Part shown: positions 1-9,639 of the stretch, one piece after another
How the letters are laid out: the number at the start of each line of letters is the position of its first letter
Position numbering within the stretch: the stretch's first letter is position 1
Assembly: GCA_902761685.1 (NCBI GenBank)
Contig: CACWLI010000001.1
Location: 151,244-215,243, forward strand
Length of the DNA stretch: 64,000 bases
Origin: an uncultured Erysipelotrichaceae bacterium
GTDB lineage: Bacteria > Bacillota_I > Bacilli_A > RF39 > UBA660
Direction: 5' to 3'
Position numbers and translations under genes: made by a program
The notes under the pieces: generated by a model
The model's input: the letters and a program-made list of their open reading frames with translations, nothing else
What the model was told of the DNA's origin: nothing
Databases searched by the model: none

Positions 1-143
1 TTAAAGATGGTAAATTATATAATATTTTAACTAATGAAGTAGTAAAAAATTATAAAAAAGATTCATTATCTAAATATGAAGATGAACTAAATAAAATAAG
101 CTATGTTTTTGATAATAAAAAACTAGATAGATTGGAGGAATAA
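1..143 (+). CDS. C-terminal end of a protein that begins before the window
   Basis: An open frame runs from base 3 to the TAA at 141-143 and encodes about 46 lysine- and aspartate-rich residues ending KLDRLEE. It has no recognisable domain. The GGAGG at 134-138, inside its last codons, serves the next gene, so the two are probably co-transcribed and translationally coupled. The start and true length lie outside the window. Confidence 0.6.
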   Translation, partial: KDGKLYNILTNEVVKNYKKDSLSKYEDELNKISYVFDNKKLDRLEE

Positions 144-147
144 AAGG

Positions 148-402
148 GTGAATAAAAAAGATGTAATTAATAAAATAAAAGAACTTACCGGTTTTGATGA
201 TGAAAAAGCAAATACTATTAATGATATATTAGAAAATAATCTTATAGTTGGTAAACATGGTAAAGAAAAAATAACAAGTGAACTTATGGAAAGATTATCA
301 ATTAGAGAAGAAGAAGCAGATAAAATATATAACACATGTATGAGCATAATTACTTCTGGCGTAAAAGATAAAATATTAAACCCTTTTAAGTCTCAGAATT
401 AG
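148..402 (+). CDS. small helical protein of unknown function
   Basis: This 84-residue protein starts with GTG at 148, nine bases after a perfect GGAGG (134-138) that lies in the end of the preceding gene. It looks like two charged helix pairs around a GKHGKEKI turn, has no membrane segment and no catalytic motif. Its layout loosely resembles the SpoVIF-like protein at 19057-19293, but the resemblance is too weak to claim a family. A terminator follows at 456-483. Function unknown. Confidence 0.7.
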   Translation: MNKKDVINKIKELTGFDDEKANTINDILENNLIVGKHGKEKITSELMERLSIREEEADKIYNTCMSIITSGVKDKILNPFKSQN

Positions 403-455
403 TATGGATATTTATAATTTATTAAACAATATCTATATTATTTTAGAAATGAATG

Positions 456-486
456 AAAAATAGATTTTTAATAATCTATTTTTTTG
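456..486 (+). terminator. intrinsic terminator
   Basis: The arms AAAAATAGATT and AATCTATTTTT form an 11-bp stem around a short AT loop, followed by more T. It ends the operon of the first two genes. It also shows that the ATG at 453 is not the start of the next gene. Confidence 0.75.
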
Positions 487-512
487 ATATAATTATACTG
501 AAAGGATTAATT

Positions 513-1031
513 ATGAATAATAAACAATTAGCATTAATTTTAGTTCCTATATTTATAATAGTATTTTTAATGTCTTTTTTTATAATGAAGAATAATGTAA
601 AAGAGAAAAAAACAAATATAGAAGAACCTAAAGTTAAAGAAGAGGTTAAAGCAGAATTTAAAGTAGAGGAAAATGATATGAAAGCTGTAATAGTTATAGT
701 AAATGGAAAAGAATTAGTTATTAATTTAGAAAATAATAGCTCTAGTGAAGCATTTTATAATAAATTACTTGAAGGTGAAGTAATAGTTGATGCTCATGAC
801 TATGGTAATTTTGAAAAAGTAGGTGATCTTGGTTTTGATTTACCAAGAAATGATAAACAAATTACAACAGTACCGGGAGATTTAATATTATATATGGGTA
901 ATCAAATAACTTTGTATTATGACACTAATACATGGAATTTTACTAAACTTGGTCATATTGATATTAACAAAGATGAATTAAAAGAAATACTTGGAAATGA
1001 AAATGTTACAATGACATTTAAATTAAAATAG
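513..1031 (+). CDS. membrane-anchored cyclophilin-like fold protein
   Basis: A single N-terminal membrane helix (about residues 6-24) is followed by a charged linker and a C-terminal domain of about 115 residues. The features VIVNGKELVINLENNSS, a GDLILYMGNQITLYYD core and a closing GHIDIN...VTMTFKL strand match the cyclophilin-like superfamily (Cyclophil_like type, PF18050). Proteins of that family are small beta barrels of unclear activity. I chose ATG 513 because AAAGGA lies 8 bases upstream and a TATAAT lies just before it; a longer reading from 453 would start inside the terminator. Probably a monocistronic surface protein. Confidence 0.7.
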   Translation: MNNKQLALILVPIFIIVFLMSFFIMKNNVKEKKTNIEEPKVKEEVKAEFKVEENDMKAVIVIVNGKELVINLENNSSSEAFYNKLLEGEVIVDAHDYGNFEKVGDLGFDLPRNDKQITTVPGDLILYMGNQITLYYDTNTWNFTKLGHIDINKDELKEILGNENVTMTFKLK

Positions 1032-1033
1032 AG

Positions 1034-1066
1034 ATAATAATTATATTCTATAATTATTATTTTTTT
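1034..1066 (+). terminator. intrinsic terminator
   Basis: ATAATAATTATA and TATAATTATTAT pair perfectly (12 bp) around a TTC loop, and a run of seven T follows. Confidence 0.8.
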
Positions 1067-1136
1067 GGTATAATTGTGTAGTATTATAATATAAATTATG
1101 TTAGAATATTTACTACTTTATGGAAGGAGGAATATT

Positions 1137-4100
1137 GTGCTTGAAATAAAAAAGATTACTAAAATCTATGAAACTGGCGATTTAAAACAAAAAGCATTAG
1201 ATGGTGTAAGTTTAAATTTTAGAAAAAGTGAATTTGCATCTATCTTGGGTCCTTCTGGTAGTGGTAAAACTACATTATTAAATATAATTGGTGGTCTTGA
1301 TAAATATACAAGTGGTGATTTAATAATAAATGGAATATCAACAAAAAAATATAAAGATTCTGATTGGGATTCATATCGTAATCATAGAATTGGTTTTGTT
1401 TTTCAAAGTTATAATTTAATATCACATCAATCAATACTTCAAAATGTTGTTTTAGCATTAACTTTATCTGGTATTTCAAAAAAAGAAGGTATACAAAGAG
1501 CTAAAAAAGCACTTGAAGATGTTGGATTAAAAGAACATATAAATAAAAAACCTAATCAATTATCAGGTGGTCAAATGCAAAGAGTTGCAATTGCTCGTGC
1601 TCTTGTAAATGACCCAGATATTTTACTTGCTGATGAACCAACTGGTGCACTTGATAGTGATACAAGTGTTCAAATAATGAATATTTTAAAAAAAATATCT
1701 GATAATAAACTTGTTATAATGGTAACTCACAATCCTGATTTAGCAGAAGAGTATTCTAATAGAATTATTAAATTAAAAGATGGAAAAATAACATCTGATA
1801 CTAATCCATATGATGGAAAAGGTGAAAAGGAATCTAATAGTTCAAAAACTAAAAAAACATCTATGTCATTTTTAACAGCTTTATCACTTTCCTTTAATAA
1901 TTTAATGACTAAAAAGGGAAGAACTATATTGGTTTCTCTTGCTGGTTCAATTGGAATTATTGGTATTGCTTTAATACTAGCTTTATCTAGCGGATTTCAA
2001 AGATATATAGATAAATTACAAGAGGATACGTTATCAAGTTATCCACTTACAATAATGCAAGAAAATGCAGATATGACATCTATGCTTTTATCAATGGTTG
2101 GTGAAGAAAATAGTGAAGAAACAGGTAAAAGTGATGTTGTAAAAGAAAAACAAGTTGTTACATCAATGTTTTCTAGTATAAGTACAAATGATTTAAAAAG
2201 TTTTAAAAATTATTTAGAAAAAAACTATAAAACTGTTGAAAATGATATAGCATCAGTTAAATATAATTATAGTATTGATCCATTAATATATTCTAAAAAG
2301 GATAATAAACTTCTTAAATTAAATCCTAATACATTGTTTTCATCAATTTATGGTGGGTCTGCTGTATCAGGAATGTATTCGCAATATGCTAGTGTATTTT
2401 CACAAATAGTAGATGATAAAGATTCTTTAAATGAACAATATGATATTTTAAAAGGATCATGGCCAGAACAATATGATGAAATGGTTATTGTTTTGTCTGA
2501 ACCAAATAGTATATCTGATATGTTAGTATACTTTTTAGGACTAAGAGATATACAAGAATTATATGATATGATTGGTAAAATGATGGCTGGTGAAAAAGTA
2601 GAGTCTAAAAGTGAACCATATGAATTTACATATGATGAACTTATGAATTTAGATTTAAGATTAATTAATCAAACTGATATGTATAAATATAATTCTAAAT
2701 ATGAAATATATGAAGATATGAGTGAAGATGATGATTATGTAAATAAACTATATGATAATGCTTTAAAAATTAGAATAGTTGGTATTGTTGCTCCTAAGAA
2801 AGGAACAACAACAATGGCTCTAAATCCTGGAGTGGTATATACTGCTGATTTGGTAAATTATATTATTAATAATTCAAAAGACACGGAAGTAGTAAAAAAA
2901 CAATTAGCAAATAAAGATATTGATGTATTTTCTAATGCTAAATTTGATGAAAAAAAGAATAACAATAATATGGATTTTGAAGATTTAATTAGTATAGATA
3001 AAGATATGTTAGAAAGTGCTTTTAATATAAAATTAGATGAAGATGATATTAAGAATACAACCAATAATTATATGTCACAAATATCATCATCTATAACAGC
3101 AGATACAACACCAGCAAAGAATGATTTTGAATCAACACTTAAAGATTTAATTAGTGGTTTATTAAATGATTATGTTTCTAGTCCAAAAGAAAAAATGACT
3201 ATTCCTATGATGGGAGAAGTTGCTGTTATATATAATAATGATGTTGATGGAATAGTTGATGAATATTTAAAAACACAAAATAGTCAAAACAAATTAAAAA
3301 ATTTGGAAAACAAATATGTAATTCCAATTAACGTTTATGAAAGTAGATTTTCAAGTATAATATCTAATTTTATAAAAATGTATATTAGTAACTTTAATTC
3401 TCAAAATAGTTCTGTTTCAACAGATCCTAATAATCCCGCTGCAATCGTGGTTAGTGAAGCAATAAACCCAGCTATTGATGAAGTTATGAAAGATACACTT
3501 TTTCAAGGTATATCTGCTGCTATGGCACAAGCTATGACTGAAGCAGTAATGCAAAAAGATATTTTAACAAAAGTAGGGGAGTTAACAGGAAATTTAATGG
3601 GTAGTCTTGCAACTGCATTTAATGTTGATCCAAATAAAATAGCTGAAGCATTTAAATTTGATTTATCAGAAGATGAACTTAGAAGAATAATGACAGCAAT
3701 GATGAATTCTAATGGTGGAGGAAATGCAAATTCAAATTTAATCTCTCTTGGTTATCAAGATAAAGATGAACCAACTTCTATATCATTCTATTTTACAAGT
3801 TTTGATGGAAAAGAAAGATTCATAGATTTTATTGATAATTATAATTCTAAAATGGAAAAAAATAATCAAGAGGATAAAGTTTTAAATTATACAGATACTA
3901 CTGGATTATTAATGTCATCTGTTAAAAAAATAGTAAATAGTGTAAGTTATGTTTTAATTGCATTTGTATCAATTTCTCTTGTAGTATCTTCAATAATGAT
4001 TGGAATTATTACATATATTTCTGTTCTTGAAAGAACAAAGGAAATTGGTATATTACGTGCAATTGGAGCATCTAAAAGAAATATATCTTCAATATTTAAT

Positions 4101-4346
4101 GCTGAAACATTTATAACAGGTTTATTATCTGGATGCTTGGGTATTTTTATAACACTAATATTAATACCAATTATTAATTATATTATTCATACTCTTACAG
4201 GTAATGTAAATATTAGTGCTTATATTTCTGTACAAGCATCAATTATATTAATAGTATTATCAATTATTTTAACACTTATTGGAGGATTGATACCATCTAG
4301 AAAAGCAAGTAAACAAGATCCAGTAATAGCTCTTAGAAGTGAATAA
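1137..4346 (+). CDS. MacB/FtsX-type ABC transporter, ATPase fused to permease
   Basis: The N-terminal 230 residues are an ABC ATPase of the MacB/LolD type: Walker A GPSGSGKT (about 38-45), signature LSGGQ (about 142-146), Walker B ILLADEP and the H-loop VTHN. A membrane helix follows (about 267-288). Then comes a very long extracytoplasmic region (about 650 residues) and three C-terminal helices bearing the FtsX motif ERTKEIGILRAIGAS. This is the MacB topology, which uses ATP to move the outer domain mechanically; the substrate cannot be told. The GTG at 1137 is preferred because GGAGG lies six bases upstream, while the ATG at 1098 has no ribosome site. TATAAT lies near 1070. At 1069 residues it is longer than MacB (about 650), all of it in the outer domain. 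Confidence 0.85.
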   Translation: MLEIKKITKIYETGDLKQKALDGVSLNFRKSEFASILGPSGSGKTTLLNIIGGLDKYTSGDLIINGISTKKYKDSDWDSYRNHRIGFVFQSYNLISHQSILQNVVLALTLSGISKKEGIQRAKKALEDVGLKEHINKKPNQLSGGQMQRVAIARALVNDPDILLADEPTGALDSDTSVQIMNILKKISDNKLVIMVTHNPDLAEEYSNRIIKLKDGKITSDTNPYDGKGEKESNSSKTKKTSMSFLTALSLSFNNLMTKKGRTILVSLAGSIGIIGIALILALSSGFQRYIDKLQEDTLSSYPLTIMQENADMTSMLLSMVGEENSEETGKSDVVKEKQVVTSMFSSISTNDLKSFKNYLEKNYKTVENDIASVKYNYSIDPLIYSKKDNKLLKLNPNTLFSSIYGGSAVSGMYSQYASVFSQIVDDKDSLNEQYDILKGSWPEQYDEMVIVLSEPNSISDMLVYFLGLRDIQELYDMIGKMMAGEKVESKSEPYEFTYDELMNLDLRLINQTDMYKYNSKYEIYEDMSEDDDYVNKLYDNALKIRIVGIVAPKKGTTTMALNPGVVYTADLVNYIINNSKDTEVVKKQLANKDIDVFSNAKFDEKKNNNNMDFEDLISIDKDMLESAFNIKLDEDDIKNTTNNYMSQISSSITADTTPAKNDFESTLKDLISGLLNDYVSSPKEKMTIPMMGEVAVIYNNDVDGIVDEYLKTQNSQNKLKNLENKYVIPINVYESRFSSIISNFIKMYISNFNSQNSSVSTDPNNPAAIVVSEAINPAIDEVMKDTLFQGISAAMAQAMTEAVMQKDILTKVGELTGNLMGSLATAFNVDPNKIAEAFKFDLSEDELRRIMTAMMNSNGGGNANSNLISLGYQDKDEPTSISFYFTSFDGKERFIDFIDNYNSKMEKNNQEDKVLNYTDTTGLLMSSVKKIVNSVSYVLIAFVSISLVVSSIMIGIITYISVLERTKEIGILRAIGASKRNISSIFNAETFITGLLSGCLGIFITLILIPIINYIIHTLTGNVNISAYISVQASIILIVLSIILTLIGGLIPSRKASKQDPVIALRSE

Positions 4347-4373
4347 AAAAGATTCCTAATTAGGAATCTTTTT
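4346..4373. terminator. bidirectional intrinsic terminator
   Basis: A perfect 28-base palindrome has GATTCCTAATTAGGAATC at its centre, with A5 on the left and T5 on the right. It therefore ends both the ABC transporter gene and the convergent minus-strand gene. Confidence 0.85.
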
Positions 4374-4695
4374 ACATGATATGATATCTTAAATCATTTA
4401 ACTCTACATATTTAGCATCTAAATAAGGAATTGCTTCATCTTGATAAATTCTATATAAAGCATCTGATATAGAATAATCAAGTGATTTTGTATCAAAGAA
4501 ATCTTTTTCTTGACTTTGAAATGTCTCACTTATTCTATCTTGTATTAATGTTTGTAAACATTCATAAAATAGTTCTTCATCATTATTGATTACACAAGGA
4601 TAATGTCTTAACAAATTATAATATCTTGTTATATGAGACATAGTTGTACCATATTCTTCAGCTATTGTTTTTAATATTTCATCACTGACTTCCAT
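4372..4695 (-). CDS. small soluble protein of unknown function
   Basis: This 107-residue protein reads from ATG 4695, with GGTGAT five bases upstream; an ATG at 4707 overlaps that ribosome site and is less likely. The N-terminal part (ILKTIAEEYGTTMSHITRYYNLL) resembles a helix-turn-helix, suggesting a possible regulator, but no wing or partner domain is visible. It stands alone on the minus strand between convergent terminators. Confidence 0.65.
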   Translation of the reverse strand: MEVSDEILKTIAEEYGTTMSHITRYYNLLRHYPCVINNDEELFYECLQTLIQDRISETFQSQEKDFFDTKSLDYSISDALYRIYQDEAIPYLDAKYVELNDLRYHIM

Positions 4696-4798
4696 TTTTA
4701 TCACCATTTTAATAATAACATAATTAAAAACATAATAAAAGAGATAAGTAAAGTAATTGTTAAGTTTGCTGTAAAGAATTTTTTATGAAAAAATTTTA

Positions 4799-4814
4799 TG
4801 TTATAATTTTTTTA
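4799..4814 (+). promoter_or_regulatory. extended -10 promoter giving a leaderless transcript
   Basis: TGTTATAAT (4799-4807) is an extended -10. Seven bases downstream is 4814, the A of the start codon of the next gene. No ribosome site lies between, so the transcript is expected to begin at or next to ATG. Confidence 0.55.
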
Positions 4815-5362
4815 TGAATAGTGTAATGGAGAAAATTAATAACAATGCTAAGGATATTATCGATGATAATAATTTTTTGTTTGCAGCATTTGAAAATAGA
4901 ATGTTAATAAGATTAGTTCATATATTTGAAAAGTATAAGATTCCAATGAATAAGAATATTATAAAAAAGAACTTGGAAGAAAATTTAATTAATAATTTAA
5001 ATGAATCAAATAAAGAAATAATTGATCGATATGTTAAATTATTATCAAATTATGAAAAGATAATAAATGAATATGTAATAAATAATACTAAAACTGAAGT
5101 AATAAAAAAATCTACTATGGGATTTATTGAAAAAATAAAAGAAAAAAATAAAACATTTATTACAATATCATCTGCTAGTAACTTTATAGAATATATTAAT
5201 TCTATTATATTTGTTTATGATAATAATGAATTAAATAAAGAAGTATTAAATAGAATTAATACTGATATTGGTGAAATATTAAGTGAGTTTAATAGAAATA
5301 ATTATAATTTTGTTATAGAGTCAATTAATGATATAATAAAAAACATTATTTCACAACTATAA
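4814..5362 (+). CDS. helical cytosolic protein of unknown function
   Basis: The protein has 182 residues, is almost wholly alpha-helical and rich in N, I, E and K, with no membrane helix or known motif. The start at 4814 coincides with the predicted transcription start, so it appears leaderless; ATG 4826 is an alternative but also lacks a ribosome site. It ends 9 bases before the DHH phosphoesterase gene and probably shares its transcript. Confidence 0.65.
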   Translation: MNSVMEKINNNAKDIIDDNNFLFAAFENRMLIRLVHIFEKYKIPMNKNIIKKNLEENLINNLNESNKEIIDRYVKLLSNYEKIINEYVINNTKTEVIKKSTMGFIEKIKEKNKTFITISSASNFIEYINSIIFVYDNNELNKEVLNRINTDIGEILSEFNRNNYNFVIESINDIIKNIISQL

Positions 5363-5371
5363 GGAGAAAAT

Positions 5372-6274
5372 ATGAATTTTGAAGAGCTAAAAAAATATGA
5401 ACCAATTTATGTTATAGGACATATGAATATTGATTTAGATTCGGCTGTTTCTTCTAAAATCTTATGTGAAATTTTAAATAAGTTTAATATAAAATCATAC
5501 TATGCTGTTCTTGATAGCAAGTATGATTTTGATTTGACAAATAAAAAAATGCTTGATGATTGTATGAATTTTAATCCTGTTATTATTAATAGAAAAGATG
5601 TTAAAAAATATAATTGGTTTTTAGTTGATCATAATGATAAATTGCAATCAGTTGGAATGGATGCTAATGTAGTAGGATGCATTGATCATCATCCAAACTC
5701 TAATCAAGTAAAGAATGCAATTATAAGTGATATATGTTCTTCTGCGCTATTTATCTATAATTATTTTAAAGATAAATATAGTTTTAATGATGAACAAAAA
5801 TATCAAATCTTTTTAGCATTTCTTGGAGATGCTGGTTTTGGTAAATCATCTAAATATAAAGAAAGTGATGAAGTTATTGCTAAAAGCCTTGGATTTAATT
5901 ATGATTATAATGAATTATTCAAAAAATATTTTACAGAAACTGATTTAAGTAAAGGCGTTAAAAATTCAATATATAATGGCTATAAAGAATATAAATTTGA
6001 AAATGTTACTTTTGGTAGTGGAAGAATAGAAGTATTTGGAATAGATGGATTAGAAGAATATAAAGATTTAATTAGTAAAATGGATTCTTTTTTAGGTATA
6101 TGGAAAGATTATGAAAATAACAATACATATGTTTATTTTAAATATGATGGTAAATTTAAAGAGTATTTTTATAATTATAATGCATCTAGAACTTCAACTA
6201 TTTTGCCAAATGTGTTAAAATATTTAAAAGAAGAAGGTTATATATATGGAGAAAGAAAAAGAAAATTATGTTGA
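5372..6274 (+). CDS. DHH-family phosphoesterase
   Basis: The motifs GHMNIDLDSA (I), VDHND (II) and the hallmark IDHHP (III) define a DHH phosphoesterase close to the manganese pyrophosphatase / exopolyphosphatase branch. These enzymes cleave phosphoester or phosphoanhydride bonds with two Mn2+. A second Asp region, FLGDAGFGKS, fits motif IV. Motif I has Asn where the family usually has Pro. At 300 residues it is normal in size. AAGGAG precedes the ATG. Its last 29 bases overlap the PH-domain gene, suggesting coupled translation. The substrate (pyrophosphate, short polyphosphate or a dinucleotide) is not fixed by sequence. Confidence 0.8.
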   Translation: MNFEELKKYEPIYVIGHMNIDLDSAVSSKILCEILNKFNIKSYYAVLDSKYDFDLTNKKMLDDCMNFNPVIINRKDVKKYNWFLVDHNDKLQSVGMDANVVGCIDHHPNSNQVKNAIISDICSSALFIYNYFKDKYSFNDEQKYQIFLAFLGDAGFGKSSKYKESDEVIAKSLGFNYDYNELFKKYFTETDLSKGVKNSIYNGYKEYKFENVTFGSGRIEVFGIDGLEEYKDLISKMDSFLGIWKDYENNNTYVYFKYDGKFKEYFYNYNASRTSTILPNVLKYLKEEGYIYGERKRKLC

Positions 6275-6695
6275 TGTGTATAGAGAAATAAAAGATTTTA
6301 AAAATAAGTATTCTAAAACAATTGCTTTTAGATTAAGCAAACACTCTAAAATTATTGAGCAACATTTAAATCCTAATGAAAAAATATTATATGTTTTTTG
6401 TGGACAAAAAAATACAAGTTCTTTTATGTTTGTTAATTCATGTATTGTTGCATTAACAAATAAAAGAATAATGATTGGTCAAAAAAGATTGCTATGGGGT
6501 TATTTTTTTACTGCTATAACACCAGATATGTATAACGATTTAAAAGTTAGAAAAAATTTAATATGGAGTGATGTTGAAATAGATACAGTAAAAGAAAATG
6601 TATATATTTCAAATATTGATCCTGAAGCTGCAATTGAAATTGAAACAAGAATAACAGATTTTATGATGAATGAGAAGAAGAAATATGCAAAATAA
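6246..6695 (+). CDS. bacterial PH-domain (YokE-like) protein
   Basis: This 149-residue protein contains a bacterial pleckstrin-homology-like domain. The pattern HLNPNEKILYVFCG...VALTNKRIMIGQ, followed by WSDVEIDTVKENVYI, is the typical bPH_3/YokE strand order with the TNKRI turn. Such domains are thought to act as scaffolds; no enzyme residues are expected. It overlaps both neighbours (29 bases with the DHH gene, 26 with the carboxypeptidase), so the three genes form a tightly coupled operon. GAAGAAGG upstream of 6246 is the ribosome site. Confidence 0.65.
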   Translation: MEKEKENYVDVYREIKDFKNKYSKTIAFRLSKHSKIIEQHLNPNEKILYVFCGQKNTSSFMFVNSCIVALTNKRIMIGQKRLLWGYFFTAITPDMYNDLKVRKNLIWSDVEIDTVKENVYISNIDPEAAIEIETRITDFMMNEKKKYAK

Positions 6696-7911
6696 AATCT
6701 TTAAAGTTTTATTTATTTTAATATTGTTTTTTGATGTTGTTTATGCCAAAGAAGTAGATCTAGTTAGTGAAAAATATATTATTTATAATATGAATGATAA
6801 TGAGATTATTGATGAAAATAATTCTCATGATGAGACTAGTATAGCTAGTTTAACTAAAATAATGACAGTTATCGTTGCTATTGAAAATATTAAAGATTTT
6901 GATGAAAAAATAACTATTACAAATGATATGCTTAAAGGTATAGATTGGGATGTGGCTACAGCTGGATTTAAAGTTGGAGATAAGCTTACATATAATGATT
7001 TATTATATGGAGCTATACTTCCTAGTGGAGCAGATGCTGTTAATGCACTTGCTATTTCTATTTCAGGTAATAAAGATGATTTTGTAAAACTTATGAATAA
7101 TAAAGTAAGTGAACTTGGTTTAAAAAATACTCATTTTGATAATGTAGTAGGATTGTATAGTGAACAAAATTATAGTAGTGCTTATGATATGTCTCAGGTA
7201 TTAATTTATTCTTTAAAAAATCAAAAATTTAAAGAAGTTTTTGAAACTAAAACATATACTTATTCAAATGGTAAAACTACAAAAAGTACTATTGAAAGAT
7301 ATAATTCAAGTGGAAATGATATTTCATATATAACAGGTGCTAAAACTGGATATATAAAAAAATCAGGTTATTGTTTAGCAAGTACGGCAACACTTAATGA
7401 TGTTGATTATTTACTTATTACTTTAAATGCATTTTCAAATGAAAAAAATGTACATATAAAAGATCATATAAAAACTTATAATTATTTTAATGATAATTAT
7501 AGTTATAAAACTATTGTAGATATTAATGATATAGTTGTTACATTAAAAACAAAATATGCAAAAGAAAAAGAGTTATCGATAAAATCTAATGTTAAAATTG
7601 ATGATTATTTAAAAAATGATTTTGATAAGTCTAAAATTAAATATGAATATGAGGGAATTGATACCATATCGTATTTTATGGATAAAGATACTAAACTTGG
7701 CCATATCAAAATAAAATATGATGATAAAGTACTAAATGAATTTGACTTGATATATAAACAAGAATTAAATTTTAGTATTTGGTCATATATATGGATTAAT
7801 AAATTTTATATTATTTTAATACTAATACCAGTATTGTTTATTATAAGAGTTATTCAAGTTCGAATAATTAATAAAAAAAGAAGAAAAAGAAGAAGAATAA
7901 AAACCATGTAA
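6670..7911 (+). CDS. D-alanyl-D-alanine carboxypeptidase (peptidase S11)
   Basis: A signal sequence (to about residue 26, ending VVYA) precedes a penicillin-binding S11 domain. It has the serine-lysine pair SLTK (S60, K63), an LPSGADAVNAL element at the second motif and the KTG motif (GAKTGYIKKSGYC). These enzymes trim the terminal D-Ala of peptidoglycan stem peptides outside the membrane. The C-terminus has a membrane helix and a very basic tail, as in DacA-type proteins that are anchored at that end. Starts at 6670 and 6685 are both possible; purine-rich GAGAAGAAG lies before 6685. Last gene of the operon. Confidence 0.85.
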   Translation: MRRRNMQNKIFKVLFILILFFDVVYAKEVDLVSEKYIIYNMNDNEIIDENNSHDETSIASLTKIMTVIVAIENIKDFDEKITITNDMLKGIDWDVATAGFKVGDKLTYNDLLYGAILPSGADAVNALAISISGNKDDFVKLMNNKVSELGLKNTHFDNVVGLYSEQNYSSAYDMSQVLIYSLKNQKFKEVFETKTYTYSNGKTTKSTIERYNSSGNDISYITGAKTGYIKKSGYCLASTATLNDVDYLLITLNAFSNEKNVHIKDHIKTYNYFNDNYSYKTIVDINDIVVTLKTKYAKEKELSIKSNVKIDDYLKNDFDKSKIKYEYEGIDTISYFMDKDTKLGHIKIKYDDKVLNEFDLIYKQELNFSIWSYIWINKFYIILILIPVLFIIRVIQVRIINKKRRKRRRIKTM

Positions 7912-7924
7912 AATGGTTTTTATT
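7899..7924 (+). terminator. intrinsic terminator
   Basis: AAAAACCAT and ATGGTTTTT form a 9-bp stem around a 5-base loop. Confidence 0.75.
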
Positions 7925-7947
7925 ATGTTAAGTATTATATTTTAAAG

Positions 7948-7976
7948 TTGACAATATCTTTATAAAATTTTACAAT
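7948..7976 (+). promoter_or_regulatory. strong vegetative promoter of the RNase Y gene
   Basis: TTGACA (7948-7953), a 17-base spacer, then TACAAT (7971-7976). The predicted start near 7983 gives a leader of about 43 bases before the ATG at 8026. Confidence 0.8.
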
Positions 7977-8025
7977 ATTAATAGAGGTTTATACTTCTAG
8001 AAAGAGAGATAATGGAGGAAAAATT

Positions 8026-9582
8026 ATGCCACACGGAGCTACTTTCTCCATTTTGCTTGTTATAGTTGGATTATTTGTTGGAGCAACTATTGTTTTAATT
8101 TTTAATAAATTAAAAGTTAGTGCTGCACAAAAAGAAGCTGATAAATTAATTCGCGATGCCAAGCGTGAAGCTGAAAAAGCCAAAAGAGATGGTATTTTAG
8201 AATTAAAAGAAGAAAGTTTTAAATTAAAAAAACAAACTGATGAGGAAATTAAGGAAAAGAAAAAAGAACTTAATGAACTAAATCAAAGAATCGATAACAG
8301 AGAGAAGAGTTTAGATAAACGTGATGAATTATTAACTGATAGAGAGAAAAACTTGGATCAAAAAGATAAAGATTTATTAGCAAAACAAAAAGAAATTCAA
8401 GAAAAAGATGCAAAAATGGAGAGTATCATAAAAGAGCAAATAGCTCTTTTGGAAAAAATCTCTGGTTTTTCTAAGGAAAAAGCTAGAGAACTTGTTATGA
8501 AAAAAGTAGAAGAAGAAATGAGTAGAGAAATTTCTGTCTACTTAAAAGAAAGAGAAGATGAAGCTAAATTAGAAGCTGATAAAAAGGCTACTGAAATATT
8601 AGTTTCAAGCATGCAAAGATATGCAAATGATGTTACTAATGAACAAACTGTTAGTACAGTAGAACTTCCTAATGATGAAATGAAAGGAAGAATAATTGGT
8701 AGAGAAGGAAGAAATATTAGAACAATTGAAGCTGTTACTGGAGTTGATTTAATTATTGATGATACACCAGAAGTTATTGTTTTATCTTCATTTGATCCAT
8801 TAAGACGTCAAATAGCAAAAGTTACATTAGAAACATTAATTAAGGATGGAAGAATACATCCAGCAAGAATTGAAGAACTTTATGACAAAGTTTGTGAAGA
8901 CTATAAAAAGATTATTCGCGAAAAAGGAGAAGAAGCTTTATTTAAACTTGGAATATCTAAAGTTGATCCTGAACTTGTTGAATTAATTGGAAAGTTAGCA
9001 TTTAGAACAAGTTATGGCCAAGATGTTTTACAACATAGTATTGAAGTAGCTAATTTAGCTGGCTTAATGGCTAGTGAATTAGGTGAAAATGTTATGCTTG
9101 CTAAGAGAGCTGGTTTACTTCACGATATAGGAAAAGCTATTGATTTTGAAACTGATGGAAGTCATGTTGAAATTGGTGCTGATATTGCTAAAAAATATCA
9201 TGAAGATAAAGTTGTTCTTAATGCAATTGAATCTCATCATGGCGATAAAAAGAGTGAATATGTTATTTCTGAACTTGTTGCAATTGCAGATACATTAAGT
9301 GCTGCTAGACCAGGAGCAAGAAATGATTCACTTGAAAATTATGTTAAGAGACTTGAAGAGTTAGAAGCAATTGGTAATGAAATTGAAGGTGTTGATAAAA
9401 CATTTGCAATGCAAGCTGGTAGAGAACTTAGAGTAGTTGTTAAACCAGATAAGATTGATGACTTAACAAGTTATAAAGTTGCTCGTCAAATAAAGGATAA
9501 AATTGAAGATACAATGCAATATCCTGGTACTATAAAAGTAGTAGTTATTAGAGAAACAAGAGCTGAAGAAGTTGCTAAGTAG
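8026..9582 (+). CDS. rny: ribonuclease Y
   Basis: The domain order is that of RNase Y, the membrane-bound endonuclease that starts mRNA decay in Bacillota. It has an N-terminal membrane helix (residues about 5-26), a long coiled coil (about 30-200), a KH domain with GRIIGREGRNIRTIE, and an HD domain with HSIEVANLAG and the metal-binding LLHDIGKA. Length 518 residues is standard (B. subtilis 520). GGAGG lies just before ATG 8026, and a terminator overlaps the stop, so it is a single-gene unit. Confidence 0.95.
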   Translation: MPHGATFSILLVIVGLFVGATIVLIFNKLKVSAAQKEADKLIRDAKREAEKAKRDGILELKEESFKLKKQTDEEIKEKKKELNELNQRIDNREKSLDKRDELLTDREKNLDQKDKDLLAKQKEIQEKDAKMESIIKEQIALLEKISGFSKEKARELVMKKVEEEMSREISVYLKEREDEAKLEADKKATEILVSSMQRYANDVTNEQTVSTVELPNDEMKGRIIGREGRNIRTIEAVTGVDLIIDDTPEVIVLSSFDPLRRQIAKVTLETLIKDGRIHPARIEELYDKVCEDYKKIIREKGEEALFKLGISKVDPELVELIGKLAFRTSYGQDVLQHSIEVANLAGLMASELGENVMLAKRAGLLHDIGKAIDFETDGSHVEIGADIAKKYHEDKVVLNAIESHHGDKKSEYVISELVAIADTLSAARPGARNDSLENYVKRLEELEAIGNEIEGVDKTFAMQAGRELRVVVKPDKIDDLTSYKVARQIKDKIEDTMQYPGTIKVVVIRETRAEEVAK

Positions 9583-9595
9583 CAACTTCTTTTAT
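9567..9595 (+). terminator. intrinsic terminator overlapping the rny stop codon
   Basis: AGAAGTTGCTA and TAGCAACTTCT (11 bp) pair around AG, followed by T-rich sequence. The stop TAG lies in the stem. Confidence 0.8.
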
Positions 9596-9639
9596 ATTGA
9601 AAAAAATCGCGTTTTATGATATAATATGTAGCAATAAAA

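Noticed and set aside
453..512. Longer N-terminus for the cyclophilin-like protein
   Set aside because: The extension lies in the upstream terminator and promoter and lacks a ribosome site.
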